From Treponema sp. (GTDB taxonomy: Bacteria; Spirochaetota; Spirochaetia; Treponematales; Treponemataceae), in contig JAFYZU010000050.1 in assembly GCA_017548565.1 (NCBI GenBank), positions 1-64,000 of the forward strand: DNA of 64,000 nucleotides, given 5' to 3'. The position numbers and the translations under genes were made by a program. This document shows, piece by piece, positions 6,159 through 14,933 of the stretch; position 1 is the stretch's first letter; the number at the start of each line of letters is the position of its first letter. The notes under the pieces are model-generated. The model worked only from the letters and a program-made list of their open reading frames with translations, made no database searches and was not told the origin of the DNA.

Positions 6159-8273
6159 ATGAACGTCATCTCTGTTAATCATTTATCTTTTGCATACGAG
6201 AATTCTGAACATAAAGCAGTAGATGACGTTTCGTTTAATATTGAGGAAGGAAGCTATAATGCAATAGTAGGGGCCAACGGAAGCGGAAAAAGTACGTTGG
6301 CTCGTCTTATTTGTAATCTTGAGCAGCTTCAGAGCGGTACAATCGAAACAGATAAAAATAAAACGATAGGACTTATTTTTCAGTCACCGAAAGATCAGAT
6401 TGTCAGTTCGATTGTTTACAGAGATACTGCTTTCGGGCCGAAGAATTTAAATTTATCGAAGGGTGAAGTTGAACTTAGGACAATCGAATGCCTGAATTTT
6501 CTGGAGCTTTTAGATAAGGCGCAGAAATCATCATCATCATTATCTTTAGGGCAGACTCAGAAGCTTGCTGCTGCCGGAATGCTTGCTGTATGGCCGCAAA
6601 TATTGATTCTTGATGAAAGTATTTCCATGCTTGATCCTGATTCAAGAAAAACAATTTATGAATTTTTACGGTTCTGGCATAAAAAAAATAATACGATAAT
6701 TCATATTACTCATGATAAGGAAGCGGTAAAGGAAGCAGAAAATGTTATCTGCATGGAAAAAGGAAAGATTGTATTTTCCGGAAACCGCACGAGCTTTTTT
6801 AAACAGATTTCTCTTTGTCAAAAATTATTCAATCAAAAAATTAATGAGCTTGCAGGGGGAAAAAAAGCAGGCGGTGAGACTGTACTTGAGTTTAAGAATG
6901 TATCCTTTAACTATGAAAAAAATGATAAAAAATCCGGCATAAACGATATAAGCTTTGAATTAAGAAAAGGTACTTTAACTGCAATTTCTGGTCCATCCGG
7001 TTCAGGAAAATCAACTGTTCTTGAGCTTGGTTCAGGGCTTTTAAAACCGGACTTTGGTGAAATATTGTGCACTGATAATCCTTCGTTCTGTCAGCAGAAT
7101 GCATCGAATTCACTTTTTGAAAGCTTTGCCTGTGATGATGTTGCCTTTGGGCCAAAAAATGCAGGAGTTGAAGGAAGCAGACTTAAAATAAAAGTTCAAC
7201 AGGCAATGGATATGGTGAATCTTCCGTATGAAGTGTTTGCCGAAAGACAGTCAATGAAGCTGAGCGGAGGAGAGCAGAGACGTCTTGCAATTGCCGGAAT
7301 AATTGCTCTGGATAAGGATATAATTTTTTTTGATGAACCTACAGCCGGTCTTGACGGTGAATCGCGCTATATTGTATTAAAGCTTTTAAAACAGCTTACG
7401 GAAGAAGGAAAAACTGTTCTTTTCAGTACCCACAAAAATGATGAAATCCTTCTTGCAGATTCTCATATAAAGATAAAGGACGGAAAAATAATATCACAGA
7501 CATTTTCTGAAAGTGACGGAAAAGAAGTCGGGAAAGCTCCGGATAGCAGGGGTTTTGTTTCCCGATTGAAATTACTCGAGCCTTCTTCTTCTGTAAATAC
7601 ACTTGCATCTCTTCGTAAAATTTTAATTTCTCTTTCAGGTCAGAATAAAAAGAAAGTGTCAGTTATAGAAAAGATGCATCCGGCCCTGCGAATCCTTCTT
7701 TTTCTTTCACTTTTTGTTATATCGCTTGTTTTCAGAAATCTGTGGCAGTGTGCACTAATGATGGGAGTAACTTTCATTTACTGTCTTTTATGTGGTTATT
7801 CAATTAAAAAATATATTGTTTCGCTATTGAAGATTTTTCCTTTTTTGATTTTTTTCAGTATATTTCAGTTTATTTTTTTACGGACTGATTTGAATTCAAA
7901 AATCATCTATTGTCTTACGACACTTTTACGGACAAATGCGGCAATCGGATGTATTGCAGGATTTTTTGTTTCAATTTCTGAATCTGATCTTCTTGACGGA
8001 TTATCGGTTCTTTTGAAGCCTTTGTCATTAATTAAAATCCCGGTCCGATATTTTATCCTTATGCTTGAAATTATTTTCCGTTTTATACCGCTTTTAGTTG
8101 AAGAGGCAATTTCAATCATCAAAACTCAGATTATCCGCGGAGGGCTTGGTAAAGCAAAGGGCTTCATAGCAAAAGTCAGGAATATTATTCCGCTCATTGT
8201 TCCGCTTGTGATTCAGACAATCAAAAGATCAATGAGTCTTGCAGATGCAATTACGATGAGGTGTTTTAAATGA
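6159..8273 (+). CDS. ECF transporter core: two ATPases and T component in one chain
   Basis: Protein of 704 aa that fuses the three parts of an energy-coupling-factor importer. ATPase 1 (about 1-225) has Walker A GANGSGKST (residues 38-46), signature LSLGQ (normally LSGGQ) and Walker B ILILDE. ATPase 2 (about 230-455) has GPSGSGKST (278-286), LSGGEQRRL near 368 and IIFFDEPTAGLD near 390. From about 505 to 704 are hydrophobic helices and the EcfT-like coupling segment RYFILMLEIIFRFIPLLVEE. These modules power uptake of vitamins or metal ions, with substrate given by a separate S protein, which is not next to this gene. The gene follows the FecR gene by 12 bp and its stop overlaps the next ATG (ATGA). 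Confidence 0.88.
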   Translation: MNVISVNHLSFAYENSEHKAVDDVSFNIEEGSYNAIVGANGSGKSTLARLICNLEQLQSGTIETDKNKTIGLIFQSPKDQIVSSIVYRDTAFGPKNLNLSKGEVELRTIECLNFLELLDKAQKSSSSLSLGQTQKLAAAGMLAVWPQILILDESISMLDPDSRKTIYEFLRFWHKKNNTIIHITHDKEAVKEAENVICMEKGKIVFSGNRTSFFKQISLCQKLFNQKINELAGGKKAGGETVLEFKNVSFNYEKNDKKSGINDISFELRKGTLTAISGPSGSGKSTVLELGSGLLKPDFGEILCTDNPSFCQQNASNSLFESFACDDVAFGPKNAGVEGSRLKIKVQQAMDMVNLPYEVFAERQSMKLSGGEQRRLAIAGIIALDKDIIFFDEPTAGLDGESRYIVLKLLKQLTEEGKTVLFSTHKNDEILLADSHIKIKDGKIISQTFSESDGKEVGKAPDSRGFVSRLKLLEPSSSVNTLASLRKILISLSGQNKKKVSVIEKMHPALRILLFLSLFVISLVFRNLWQCALMMGVTFIYCLLCGYSIKKYIVSLLKIFPFLIFFSIFQFIFLRTDLNSKIIYCLTTLLRTNAAIGCIAGFFVSISESDLLDGLSVLLKPLSLIKIPVRYFILMLEIIFRFIPLLVEEAISIIKTQIIRGGLGKAKGFIAKVRNIIPLIVPLVIQTIKRSMSLADAITMRCFK

Positions 8274-8824
8274 GCAACGATTTTAATTTCTGTCCAAAAT
8301 GTAAGAGTGATAAAATTGAATTTTCAAAAAACAGATGGTTCTGTCCGGACTGTAAAATGGTTTTGTATAATAATGTTGCCGCAGCAGTCGGTGTAATCAT
8401 AAAGGATTCTGAAAATAATTATCTTTTTGAAGTAAGGATGAAGGATCCGAAAAAAGGCATGCTTACAATTCCTGGAGGATTTGTTAATGCGGATGAATGT
8501 GCAGAGGATGCAATAATCCGTGAATGTCAGGAAGAGATCGGCCTTACAATAGAAAAGCCTGAGTTTATACGATCCTTTCCTAATACTTATGAATACAAGG
8601 ATTTTGTCTATAAGACGTGTGATTTATTTTTTATGTTAAAGCTTCCTTCAAAATATAAAAATCTTTATGAGCTTCTTCCCGATCTTACTGCAGAAGAAGA
8701 TGAAGTGCAGAATTTTAAAGTAATCAAAATCAATTCCGCTGATGATGTTGATGCTCTTCCTATTGCTTTTGACAGTACAATTAAAATTTTAAAATATACT
8801 GCAGGTGAAAAAAATGGAAAATAA
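8270..8824 (+). CDS. Nudix hydrolase with N-terminal zinc ribbon
   Basis: Protein of 184 aa. Cys8, Cys11, Cys25 and Cys28 (CPKC...CPDC) form a zinc ribbon. The Nudix box GFVNADECAED...RECQEEIGL spans residues 70-92 and keeps the RExxEE core that binds Mg2+. The enzyme would cleave a nucleoside diphosphate linked to another group; the zinc ribbon plus Nudix layout resembles NudC-type NADH pyrophosphatases, but the protein is much shorter and the substrate is unknown. Its ATG overlaps the stop of the ECF gene (ATGA), so translation is probably coupled. A similar overlap links it to the next gene. Confidence 0.87.
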   Translation: MSNDFNFCPKCKSDKIEFSKNRWFCPDCKMVLYNNVAAAVGVIIKDSENNYLFEVRMKDPKKGMLTIPGGFVNADECAEDAIIRECQEEIGLTIEKPEFIRSFPNTYEYKDFVYKTCDLFFMLKLPSKYKNLYELLPDLTAEEDEVQNFKVIKINSADDVDALPIAFDSTIKILKYTAGEKNGK

Positions 8825-9338
8825 ATATATTGTAATGATTATTGCCTATTGTATTTATGCCCTGACTTTTCTGCTTATTCCGTTCGTAAGAAGAAGGATT
8901 GAAAAAAAAGCGGGAAAGATGCTTCTTGGGTTCAGCATTGATGCCGATCAGAAATCTTTTTCGGTAAAGAACATCCTTATCATAATATTCTGTGCAATCC
9001 TGATTTTTATTGTATCAAGGGTTGGTTTTAAGCTGTGGCTTATCGTTGTTTTTGATTTATGTGCTGTTCTTGGAAATTATATAACCTTAAAGGAAATCAG
9101 TCTTTATGGCTGCTGCGGGATTTATGAAAATGCAATAATCAATAACAGTTATGTTGTTTTTTATGATGAGATTGCAGATTTTCCTTATTTAAAGGATAAA
9201 ACTAAAACACAATATTCTGCAGTAACGCTTATAATCCTTACGACAGCAAAAAAGCAGATTCAATTGAGCTTTAACAGTGAAGCAGAATGTAATATGGCAA
9301 AAAACAAGCTTCGTGAACTGAAGGTTTTGAAGTATTGA
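8814..9338 (+). CDS. Small membrane protein of unknown function
   Basis: Protein of 174 aa, not recognised. The N-terminus (IVMIIAYCIYALTFLLIPFV) is one membrane helix and a hydrophobic stretch at about 48-85 (NILIIIFCAILIFIV and LWLIVVFDLCAVLG) gives two more. The C-terminal part (about 95-174) is soluble and alpha/beta-like, possibly a PH-like (YcxB/DUF304-type) domain. The ATG at 8814 is chosen because AGGTGA lies 5 bases before it; a GTG at 8805 is in frame but overlaps that site. It overlaps the Nudix gene by 11 bases, so it is the last gene of the operon that began with the envelope proteins. Confidence 0.65.
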   Translation: MENKYIVMIIAYCIYALTFLLIPFVRRRIEKKAGKMLLGFSIDADQKSFSVKNILIIIFCAILIFIVSRVGFKLWLIVVFDLCAVLGNYITLKEISLYGCCGIYENAIINNSYVVFYDEIADFPYLKDKTKTQYSAVTLIILTTAKKQIQLSFNSEAECNMAKNKLRELKVLKY

Positions 9339-9354
9339 CCGCGGACACAAGATA

Positions 9355-9383
9355 TTGACAATATGATTTTAATCTGTTAGATT
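9355..9383 (+). promoter_or_regulatory. Promoter of tRNA-Cys
   Basis: TTGACA (9355-9360), 17 bp, TAGATT (9378-9383). The tRNA starts 14 bases downstream. A full-consensus -35 with good spacing. Confidence 0.7.
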
Positions 9384-9397
9384 ATCAATATCTTTTT

Positions 9398-9469
9398 GGA
9401 GTGGTACCCAAGCGGTAAGGGACTGGTCTGCAAAACCATCATTGGTAGGTTCGACTCCTATCCACTCCT
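9398..9469 (+). tRNA. tRNA-Cys (GCA)
   Basis: A 72-nt cloverleaf. Acceptor stem GGAGTGG / CCACTCC (9398-9404, 9462-9468), D stem CCC/GGG, anticodon loop CTGCAAA with anticodon GCA, and T arm GTAGG-TTCGACT-CCTAT. The outermost anticodon-stem pair is a C-T mismatch. The CCA end is not encoded. The tRNA has its own promoter and terminator. Confidence 0.93.
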
Positions 9470-9478
9470 TTTTATCAG

Positions 9479-9508
9479 AAGACTCCTTGTTTTGGAGTCT
9501 TTTTTTTT
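9479..9508 (+). terminator. Terminator after tRNA-Cys
   Basis: AAGACTCC (9479-9486), loop TTGTTTT, GGAGTCTT (9494-9501), then a run of T bases. Confidence 0.92.
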
Positions 9509-9511
9509 GAA

Positions 9512-9540
9512 TTGATAATATCTTTTATTTGTGTTACTAT
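9512..9540 (+). promoter_or_regulatory. Promoter of the AGCS symporter gene
   Basis: TTGATA (9512-9517), 17 bp, TACTAT (9535-9540). The leader to the ATG at 9598 is about 50 bases. Confidence 0.65.
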
Positions 9541-9597
9541 AAGTAATAAGGCTGAAAAAGTCTTTTTATTCTATAATAAATTTCAAGGACATTTACA

Positions 9598-11034
9598 ATG
9601 GAAAAATTCAGTGAAATTGTTTCAACAATTGATGGCTATGTCTGGGGTGTTCCGACAATCATCCTTATCCTTGCAACAGGTTTAATCCTTACAATTGCTG
9701 CAAGAGGTATTCAGTTTACAAAGTTGGGAAGAGCCTTTAAAGGTATCTTCAGGAAAAATGAAGGACAGGGTGAGCTTTCGGGCTTTGCTGCTCTTTGTAC
9801 TGCACTTTCTGCTACAATCGGTACAGGAAACATCGTCGGTGTAGGAACTGCTATTGCTGCCGGTGGACCTGGTGCTCTTTTCTGGATGTGGATTGCCGCA
9901 ATTCTTGGTACTGCTACAAAATATGCAGAATGTATGCTCGCTATTAAATATCGTGAAGTAAAGCCGGACGGACATATTCTTGGCGGACCTTTCTATACAA
10001 TTGAAAAAGGTATGGGCTCAAAATGGAAGTGGCTTGCAGTTTTATTTGCCGTATTCGGAGCCCTTGCCGGTCTTCTTGGTATTGGAACAATGACTCAGAT
10101 TAACGGTATTACTTCTGCTGTTAATATGACCTTCAGCAATTCTGGTACTGCTTTTGTGATTGGCGAAAACGCTTATTCATGGGCTACTGTAATTGGTGGT
10201 GCTGTAGTAACACTTTGTGCTGCTCTGGTAATCATTGGTGGTCTTAAGCGTATTTCTAAGGTTGCCGAAAAGGTTGTTCCTGCAATGGCAATCGTTTACA
10301 TCTTCCTTGGACTTTCTGTAATCATCATGAACGCTTCTAAGGTTCCAGCTGCTTTTGCACTTATCTTTAAGTCTGCTTTCGGCTGGAAGGCTATGGCTGG
10401 TGGTGCTGCTGGTTGGGTTATGAAGCAGGTTCTTGATTCTATGCGTAAGGGTATTGCCCGTGGTATCTTCTCTAACGAGGCTGGTCTGGGTTCTGCTCCT
10501 ATTGCTGCAGCTCCTGTACAGACTAACGAACCTGTTGAACAGGGTCTCGTAAACATGACTGGTACTGTAATTGATACACTTATCGTATGTACAATGACTG
10601 GTCTTGCAATTGTTCTTGCTATGACTGATGCAGGCTTTATGGATCTTTACAATGCAAACGGCTGGAAGGGAATTGAACTTACTGCCAATGCTCTTTCACA
10701 GGTTCTTGGTGGTGACGGTGTTTCTGTTCACTTCCTGTTGATGCTCTGTCTGGCATTCTTTGCATTTACAACAATTCTTGGCTGGGACTACTACTCAGAA
10801 AAATGTCTTGAATATCTTACAAACGGAAAGATGGGCGTTGTAATGGTATACCGCATCCTTTATATTGTTGCCGTTGCAATTGGTCCTTACTTCACTGTAA
10901 CTACAGTATTCGACATTGCCGATATCTTCAACGGTTTGATGGCAATTCCTAACTGTATTGCATTGATTGTTCTTGCAGGTGTTGTTGCAAAAGAAACAAA
11001 GACATATTTTGATAAGTATCCAAGCCTACAGTAA
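9598..11034 (+). CDS. AGCS-family sodium/alanine (or glycine) symporter
   Basis: Protein of 478 aa with about ten membrane helices, the usual size for the alanine/glycine:cation symporter family (AlsT/DagA/AgcS). Clear family blocks are ALSATIGTGNIVGVGTAIA, GGPGALFWMWIAAILGTATKYAE, and GIARGIFSNEAGLGSAPIA. It would import alanine, glycine or a related amino acid together with Na+ across the inner membrane. It is a single-gene unit with its own promoter (9512-9540) and a terminator at 11062-11108. Codon use in the middle of the gene leans to frequent codons, suggesting strong expression. Which amino acid is carried cannot be read from the sequence. Confidence 0.93.
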   Translation: MEKFSEIVSTIDGYVWGVPTIILILATGLILTIAARGIQFTKLGRAFKGIFRKNEGQGELSGFAALCTALSATIGTGNIVGVGTAIAAGGPGALFWMWIAAILGTATKYAECMLAIKYREVKPDGHILGGPFYTIEKGMGSKWKWLAVLFAVFGALAGLLGIGTMTQINGITSAVNMTFSNSGTAFVIGENAYSWATVIGGAVVTLCAALVIIGGLKRISKVAEKVVPAMAIVYIFLGLSVIIMNASKVPAAFALIFKSAFGWKAMAGGAAGWVMKQVLDSMRKGIARGIFSNEAGLGSAPIAAAPVQTNEPVEQGLVNMTGTVIDTLIVCTMTGLAIVLAMTDAGFMDLYNANGWKGIELTANALSQVLGGDGVSVHFLLMLCLAFFAFTTILGWDYYSEKCLEYLTNGKMGVVMVYRILYIVAVAIGPYFTVTTVFDIADIFNGLMAIPNCIALIVLAGVVAKETKTYFDKYPSLQ

Positions 11035-11061
11035 TTAACAGATTTATTTAATCTTTTTTAT

Positions 11062-11108
11062 ATGCCGTGTTTATTTATTGTCTGATAATGAGCACGGCAT
11101 TTTTTTTA
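11062..11108 (+). terminator. Terminator after the AGCS symporter
   Basis: ATGCCGTG (11062-11069) pairs with CACGGCAT (11093-11100), followed by a T-run. The loop is long (23 bases). Confidence 0.8.
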
Positions 11109-11131
11109 TAGAATTTCCCTTTTAAATTCAT

Positions 11132-11137
11132 TATAAT
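11132..11137 (+). promoter_or_regulatory. -10 box directly before argC (leaderless geometry)
   Basis: TATAAT at 11132-11137 lies seven bases before the argC ATG at 11145. The block TTCATTATAATC, then (G/A), then GTTTTATG is shared with mnmG (12808-12829), differing at a single base. No clear -35 box and no ribosome site are seen. Confidence 0.5.
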
Positions 11138-11144
11138 CGGTTTT

Positions 11145-12092
11145 ATGAATTATAAGATTTTTATTGACGGTAAAGAAGGCACGACAGGCCTTAAAATTTT
11201 TGAACGTTTTGCAGAGCGTACTGATCTTGAAATTATGCTGATTGATGAAGACAAGCGTAAGGATCCGGTAGAAAAGGCTCGTCTTATGAATCAGGCTGAT
11301 TTTGTATTTTTGTGTCTCCCTGATGAGGCTGCTGTTGAATCTGCAGGTCTTGTTACAAATCCAAAGACAAAAATCATTGATGCTTCTACAGCACACAGAA
11401 TAAATGATGACTGGGCATACGGTTTTCCGGAGCTTGATAAATCTTTCCGTGAAAAAATCATTTCTTCGAAAAGGGTTGCTGTTCCCGGTTGTTATGCAAG
11501 TGGTTCTATTGCAATTTTATATCCTCTGGTAAAGTCAGGAATTTTGCCAAAAGACTATCCTGTTGTAATTCATGCAGTAAGCGGATATTCCGGTGCCGGT
11601 AAAAAGGCAATTGCAGTTTATGAAGCAGATGAGCGTCCTCAGGGATATGATTCTCCACGATTATATGCTCTTACTCAGACTCACAAGCATCTTCCTGAAA
11701 TTAAAAAAATCAGCGGTCTTGATTTTGAACCAGTTTTTAATCCTTATGTCTGTGATTATTTTCAGGGAATGACAGTTACAGTGGGGCTTCATTCACGTTT
11801 GCTTTCTGAAAAAGTAACAGCTTTGCAGGTACAGCAGATGTTTGCCCGCCATTACGAAGATGCACACTTTGTACAGGTAGTCCCTCTTATGGGCGAAGGC
11901 GTTCTTCCTCAACAGTTTATTCCTGCCGATACTCTTGCAAATACAAACAACATGCAGCTTTTTGTTTACGGAAACGATGAACGCATTATGATTACGACAC
12001 GGTTTGATAATCTTGGAAAGGGTGCTTCCGGTGCTGCCGTTCAGTGCATGAATATCATGATGGGAATTGATGAAAAAACAGGGCTTGAATAA
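11145..12092 (+). CDS. argC: N-acetyl-gamma-glutamyl-phosphate reductase, type 2
   Basis: Protein of 315 aa. ArgC reduces N-acetylglutamyl phosphate to the semialdehyde with NADPH, the third step of arginine synthesis. The start IFIDGKEGTTGLKI is the nucleotide-binding segment of the short type 2 form (about 310-320 aa) rather than the 345-aa type 1. The catalytic Cys116 lies in VPGCYASGSIA; ASTAHR and GYSGAGKKAI are further family marks. No other arg genes are in the window, so the rest of the pathway must be elsewhere. No ribosome site is seen; a -10 box lies seven bases before the ATG. The HAD gene follows after 15 bp. Confidence 0.92.
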   Translation: MNYKIFIDGKEGTTGLKIFERFAERTDLEIMLIDEDKRKDPVEKARLMNQADFVFLCLPDEAAVESAGLVTNPKTKIIDASTAHRINDDWAYGFPELDKSFREKIISSKRVAVPGCYASGSIAILYPLVKSGILPKDYPVVIHAVSGYSGAGKKAIAVYEADERPQGYDSPRLYALTQTHKHLPEIKKISGLDFEPVFNPYVCDYFQGMTVTVGLHSRLLSEKVTALQVQQMFARHYEDAHFVQVVPLMGEGVLPQQFIPADTLANTNNMQLFVYGNDERIMITTRFDNLGKGASGAAVQCMNIMMGIDEKTGLE

Positions 12093-12107
12093 TTGTAAGG
12101 AATAGAT

Positions 12108-12770
12108 ATGTATAAGCTTGCAATTTTTGACATGGACGGAACTATCCTTAATACGATAGATGATCTTGCAGACTGCTGTAATTATATCTGCAGTAAATAC
12201 GGTTTCCCGCTTCATACGGTTGATCAGATCAAATCTTTTGTAGGAAACGGCATCCCAAGATTAATGCGCCGCGCTCTTCCTTCAGATATTGATGATGAAC
12301 TGTTTGATAAACTTTTATCGGAATATATAGAATATTATGGTCAGCATTGCAATGAAAAGACTGCTCCATACGAAGGAATTGTTGAATGCATTAAAAATAT
12401 CAGACGAGCAGGAGTAAAGGTTGCAGTAAATACAAATAAAGTACAGGATGCGGCAGAAGAGCTTTGTAATATTTATTTTCCTGATATGTTTGACTGCATT
12501 ATGGGAAGCCGGCCAGGAATTCCTCCGAAACCGGACCCTAAAGGGCTTTATGAGATTCTTAAGGAAATGAATATTTCTAAGCAGGAAGCCTGTGTTCCGG
12601 GTGCTGCGTGTTTTATCGGTGATTCTGATGTAGATTTACAGACAGGTTTGAATTCGGGCTTTGATTTTATAGGGGTTGACTGGGGCTTCCGGGGGAAAGA
12701 TTTTCTTATAAGAAACGGTGCTGAAGTTGTTGTCATGAATGCAGAAGAGTTGCAGCAGAAAATCCTCTGA
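12108..12770 (+). CDS. HAD-family phosphatase, phosphoglycolate-phosphatase-like
   Basis: Protein of 220 aa. The HAD nucleophile motif FDMDGT has Asp8 and Asp10; a helical cap follows (about 15-85), then NTNK (motif II region), KPDPKGLYEIL with the motif III Lys, and GDSDVDLQTG (about 171-180) with the Mg2+-binding Asp residues. This layout matches Gph/PgmB-type HAD enzymes, which remove phosphate from phosphoglycolate or sugar phosphates. A short insertion (CVPGAACFIGDS) precedes motif IV. It lies 15 bp after argC and probably shares its transcript. The exact substrate is not determined. Confidence 0.85.
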   Translation: MYKLAIFDMDGTILNTIDDLADCCNYICSKYGFPLHTVDQIKSFVGNGIPRLMRRALPSDIDDELFDKLLSEYIEYYGQHCNEKTAPYEGIVECIKNIRRAGVKVAVNTNKVQDAAEELCNIYFPDMFDCIMGSRPGIPPKPDPKGLYEILKEMNISKQEACVPGAACFIGDSDVDLQTGLNSGFDFIGVDWGFRGKDFLIRNGAEVVVMNAEELQQKIL

Positions 12771-12813
12771 GCATTATTTTTCGTTCATACTTTTATTTTT
12801 TTTTTCATTTCAT

Positions 12814-12819
12814 TATAAT
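12814..12819 (+). promoter_or_regulatory. -10 box directly before mnmG (leaderless geometry)
   Basis: TATAAT at 12814-12819 is seven bases before the mnmG ATG (12827). The surrounding bases match those before argC except for one position. No ribosome site and no convincing -35 are seen. Confidence 0.5.
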
Positions 12820-12826
12820 CAGTTTT

Positions 12827-14911
12827 ATGTTTTACGATTATTATGATGTTGCGGTTGTAGGAGCGGGGCATGCAGGAATAGAAGCAGCACTCGCAAGTGC
12901 ACGCATGGGATTAAGGACTGTTTTAATAACTCAAACTCCGGATGCCATAGCCAGAATGAGCTGTAATCCTTCTATCGGTGGAATTGCCAAAGGAAATATT
13001 GTACGTGAAATCGATGCTCTCGGCGGAGAAATGGCAAAGCTTATTGACCGTTCCATGATCCAGTTCCGTATGCTTAATAAAAGTCGTGGTCCTGCAGTTC
13101 AGGCTCCCCGTTCACAGGCAGATAAAATAACTTATTCAATGCTTGCGAGAAAGGTTTGTGAAAAGACTCCGAATTTATATACATTAATGGATACTGTAAT
13201 AGATATTCTTACAACAGCCTCATCGGTTCCTCTTCCACCAGACAGTGATTCATCGGCTGAAAAAGGTTCAATTCCCGGCGAAAAACGAGGATACAGTAAT
13301 TCAAACAGCTCTTCAGATGAATATGCTTCGGAAGCATCAAGAAGCGGAATGAGACAGAAAGTTACCGGTGTTGTAACAGAAAGGGGACGAATAATTCCCG
13401 TACGTTCTGTTGTATTGACTACAGGTACATTTTTAGGCGGCCGTATATTTATCGGTGAATATGATGCTCCGTGTGGTCGAGTAGGGGAACCTGCCGCTTA
13501 TGGTTTAACCGAAAGTCTTCATCGTCTGGGATTTACAACCGGTCGTCTTAAAACAGGAACACCTCCACGAATTTTACGAAAGACTGTTGATTTTTCAAAG
13601 CTTGAAGAACAGCCGGGAGATGAAGAAATCATTCCGTTCAGCTTCAGTGATGAAAAGGTTGAACGTCCTATGGTAAACTGCCATATTGTATATACAAATG
13701 AAGAAACTCATAAAATAATCAGGGATAATATTGGTCGTTCTCCGTTATATTCAGGTAAAATCAGCGGAATAGGACCAAGATACTGTCCGTCAATTGAAGA
13801 TAAAGTCATGCGCTTTAAAGAACGTGACCGCCATCAGATTTTTGTTGAACCGGAGGGACTTGAAACAGAAGAGATTTATCTGAACGGTCTTTCATCATCT
13901 TTACCGGAATGCGTACAGGATGCTTTTATGCGGACAATGACCGGTTTTGAGAATGCAGTTCAGTCACGTCCCGGTTATGCAGTTGAATATGATTTTGTTG
14001 AACCTACGCAGCTTTATCCTTCGTTAGAAACAAAACGTGTTGCAGGCCTTTTTAATGCGGGACAGATAAACGGTACCAGCGGATATGAGGAAGCAGCTGG
14101 GCAGGGAATTATTGCAGGTATTAATGCATCACTTTATGCAAGGGAACATATTAAGATGTGCGGACCGCTGCAGAATCTTCCTCAGACAATAAACGGAGTT
14201 CCATGTTCAATGTCTGAAGGTGCTTTTATGATGAAGAATGTACTTTCAAAGGAAGAGAAGCTTCGTTTTGCGCAGATAAGTGAACGGGAAACAAAAGAAC
14301 TTAATGAATATGAAGCAAAGGTTCAGTCATCTGCCGGTTATGATCACTTTAAGGATATTCCTGAATATAAGCCTGTAATTCTTGGAAGGGATGAAGCGTA
14401 TATCGGTGTTCTTATTGATGATCTTGTGACTCTTGGAACTAAAGAGCCTTACCGTATGTTTACTGCACGTGCAGAATACCGCCTTAAGCTTCGTCATGAT
14501 ACGGCTGATCGTCGACTGGCAAAATATGCCTTTGAGTGCGGATTGAAAACTCAGGCTGAATTTGATGCAATCAATGAAAGATATGCACGTCTCGAAGAAA
14601 TTCAGGCTATGCTTTTGAAAAAACCCGGCCTTGAAAATCCCGGTTATCCTGAAAAAGACTGGAAGGATGCTCAGATTGAAGCAAAATATAAATACTATAT
14701 CGAAAAACAGGATCTGCGGGTAGAAAAACTTCATCGCATGGAAAATACAAAAATTCCTTCGAATTTTGATTATGGAAAGATTCCGTCTCTTTCTGCTGAA
14801 TCAAGGAATAAGCTTGAAAAAATACGTCCTGTAACGCTTGGTCAGGCAAACAGAATCAGCGGTATAAGAAACAGCGATATAATGCTTCTGATGGTATATT
14901 TAAAGCGATAG
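12827..14911 (+). CDS. mnmG: tRNA uridine 5-carboxymethylaminomethyl modification enzyme MnmG
   Basis: Protein of 694 aa; MnmG (GidA) works with MnmE to modify U34 of tRNAs, using FAD and NADH. Family marks are VVGAGHAGIEAALA (FAD loop, residues 10-23), SCNPSIGGIAKG, FRMLNKSRGPAVQAPR, TGTFLGG and the C-terminal RPVTLGQANRISGI. MnmG is normally about 620-630 aa. The extra length here is a Ser-rich, low-complexity insertion at about residues 129-176, before the strand MRQKVTGVVTERG. Reading frame and both flanks are intact. mnmE and rsmG are not adjacent. A -10 box is seven bases before the ATG with no ribosome site. Confidence 0.96.
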   Translation: MFYDYYDVAVVGAGHAGIEAALASARMGLRTVLITQTPDAIARMSCNPSIGGIAKGNIVREIDALGGEMAKLIDRSMIQFRMLNKSRGPAVQAPRSQADKITYSMLARKVCEKTPNLYTLMDTVIDILTTASSVPLPPDSDSSAEKGSIPGEKRGYSNSNSSSDEYASEASRSGMRQKVTGVVTERGRIIPVRSVVLTTGTFLGGRIFIGEYDAPCGRVGEPAAYGLTESLHRLGFTTGRLKTGTPPRILRKTVDFSKLEEQPGDEEIIPFSFSDEKVERPMVNCHIVYTNEETHKIIRDNIGRSPLYSGKISGIGPRYCPSIEDKVMRFKERDRHQIFVEPEGLETEEIYLNGLSSSLPECVQDAFMRTMTGFENAVQSRPGYAVEYDFVEPTQLYPSLETKRVAGLFNAGQINGTSGYEEAAGQGIIAGINASLYAREHIKMCGPLQNLPQTINGVPCSMSEGAFMMKNVLSKEEKLRFAQISERETKELNEYEAKVQSSAGYDHFKDIPEYKPVILGRDEAYIGVLIDDLVTLGTKEPYRMFTARAEYRLKLRHDTADRRLAKYAFECGLKTQAEFDAINERYARLEEIQAMLLKKPGLENPGYPEKDWKDAQIEAKYKYYIEKQDLRVEKLHRMENTKIPSNFDYGKIPSLSAESRNKLEKIRPVTLGQANRISGIRNSDIMLLMVYLKR

Positions 14912-14933
14912 TTTTTTAAACGGCGGGTGATTT

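Noticed and set aside
9595-10600. Minus-strand open frames inside the AGCS gene (9682-9975, 10296-10556)
   Set aside because: They are shadows of a well-conserved gene, with no ribosome site or domain.
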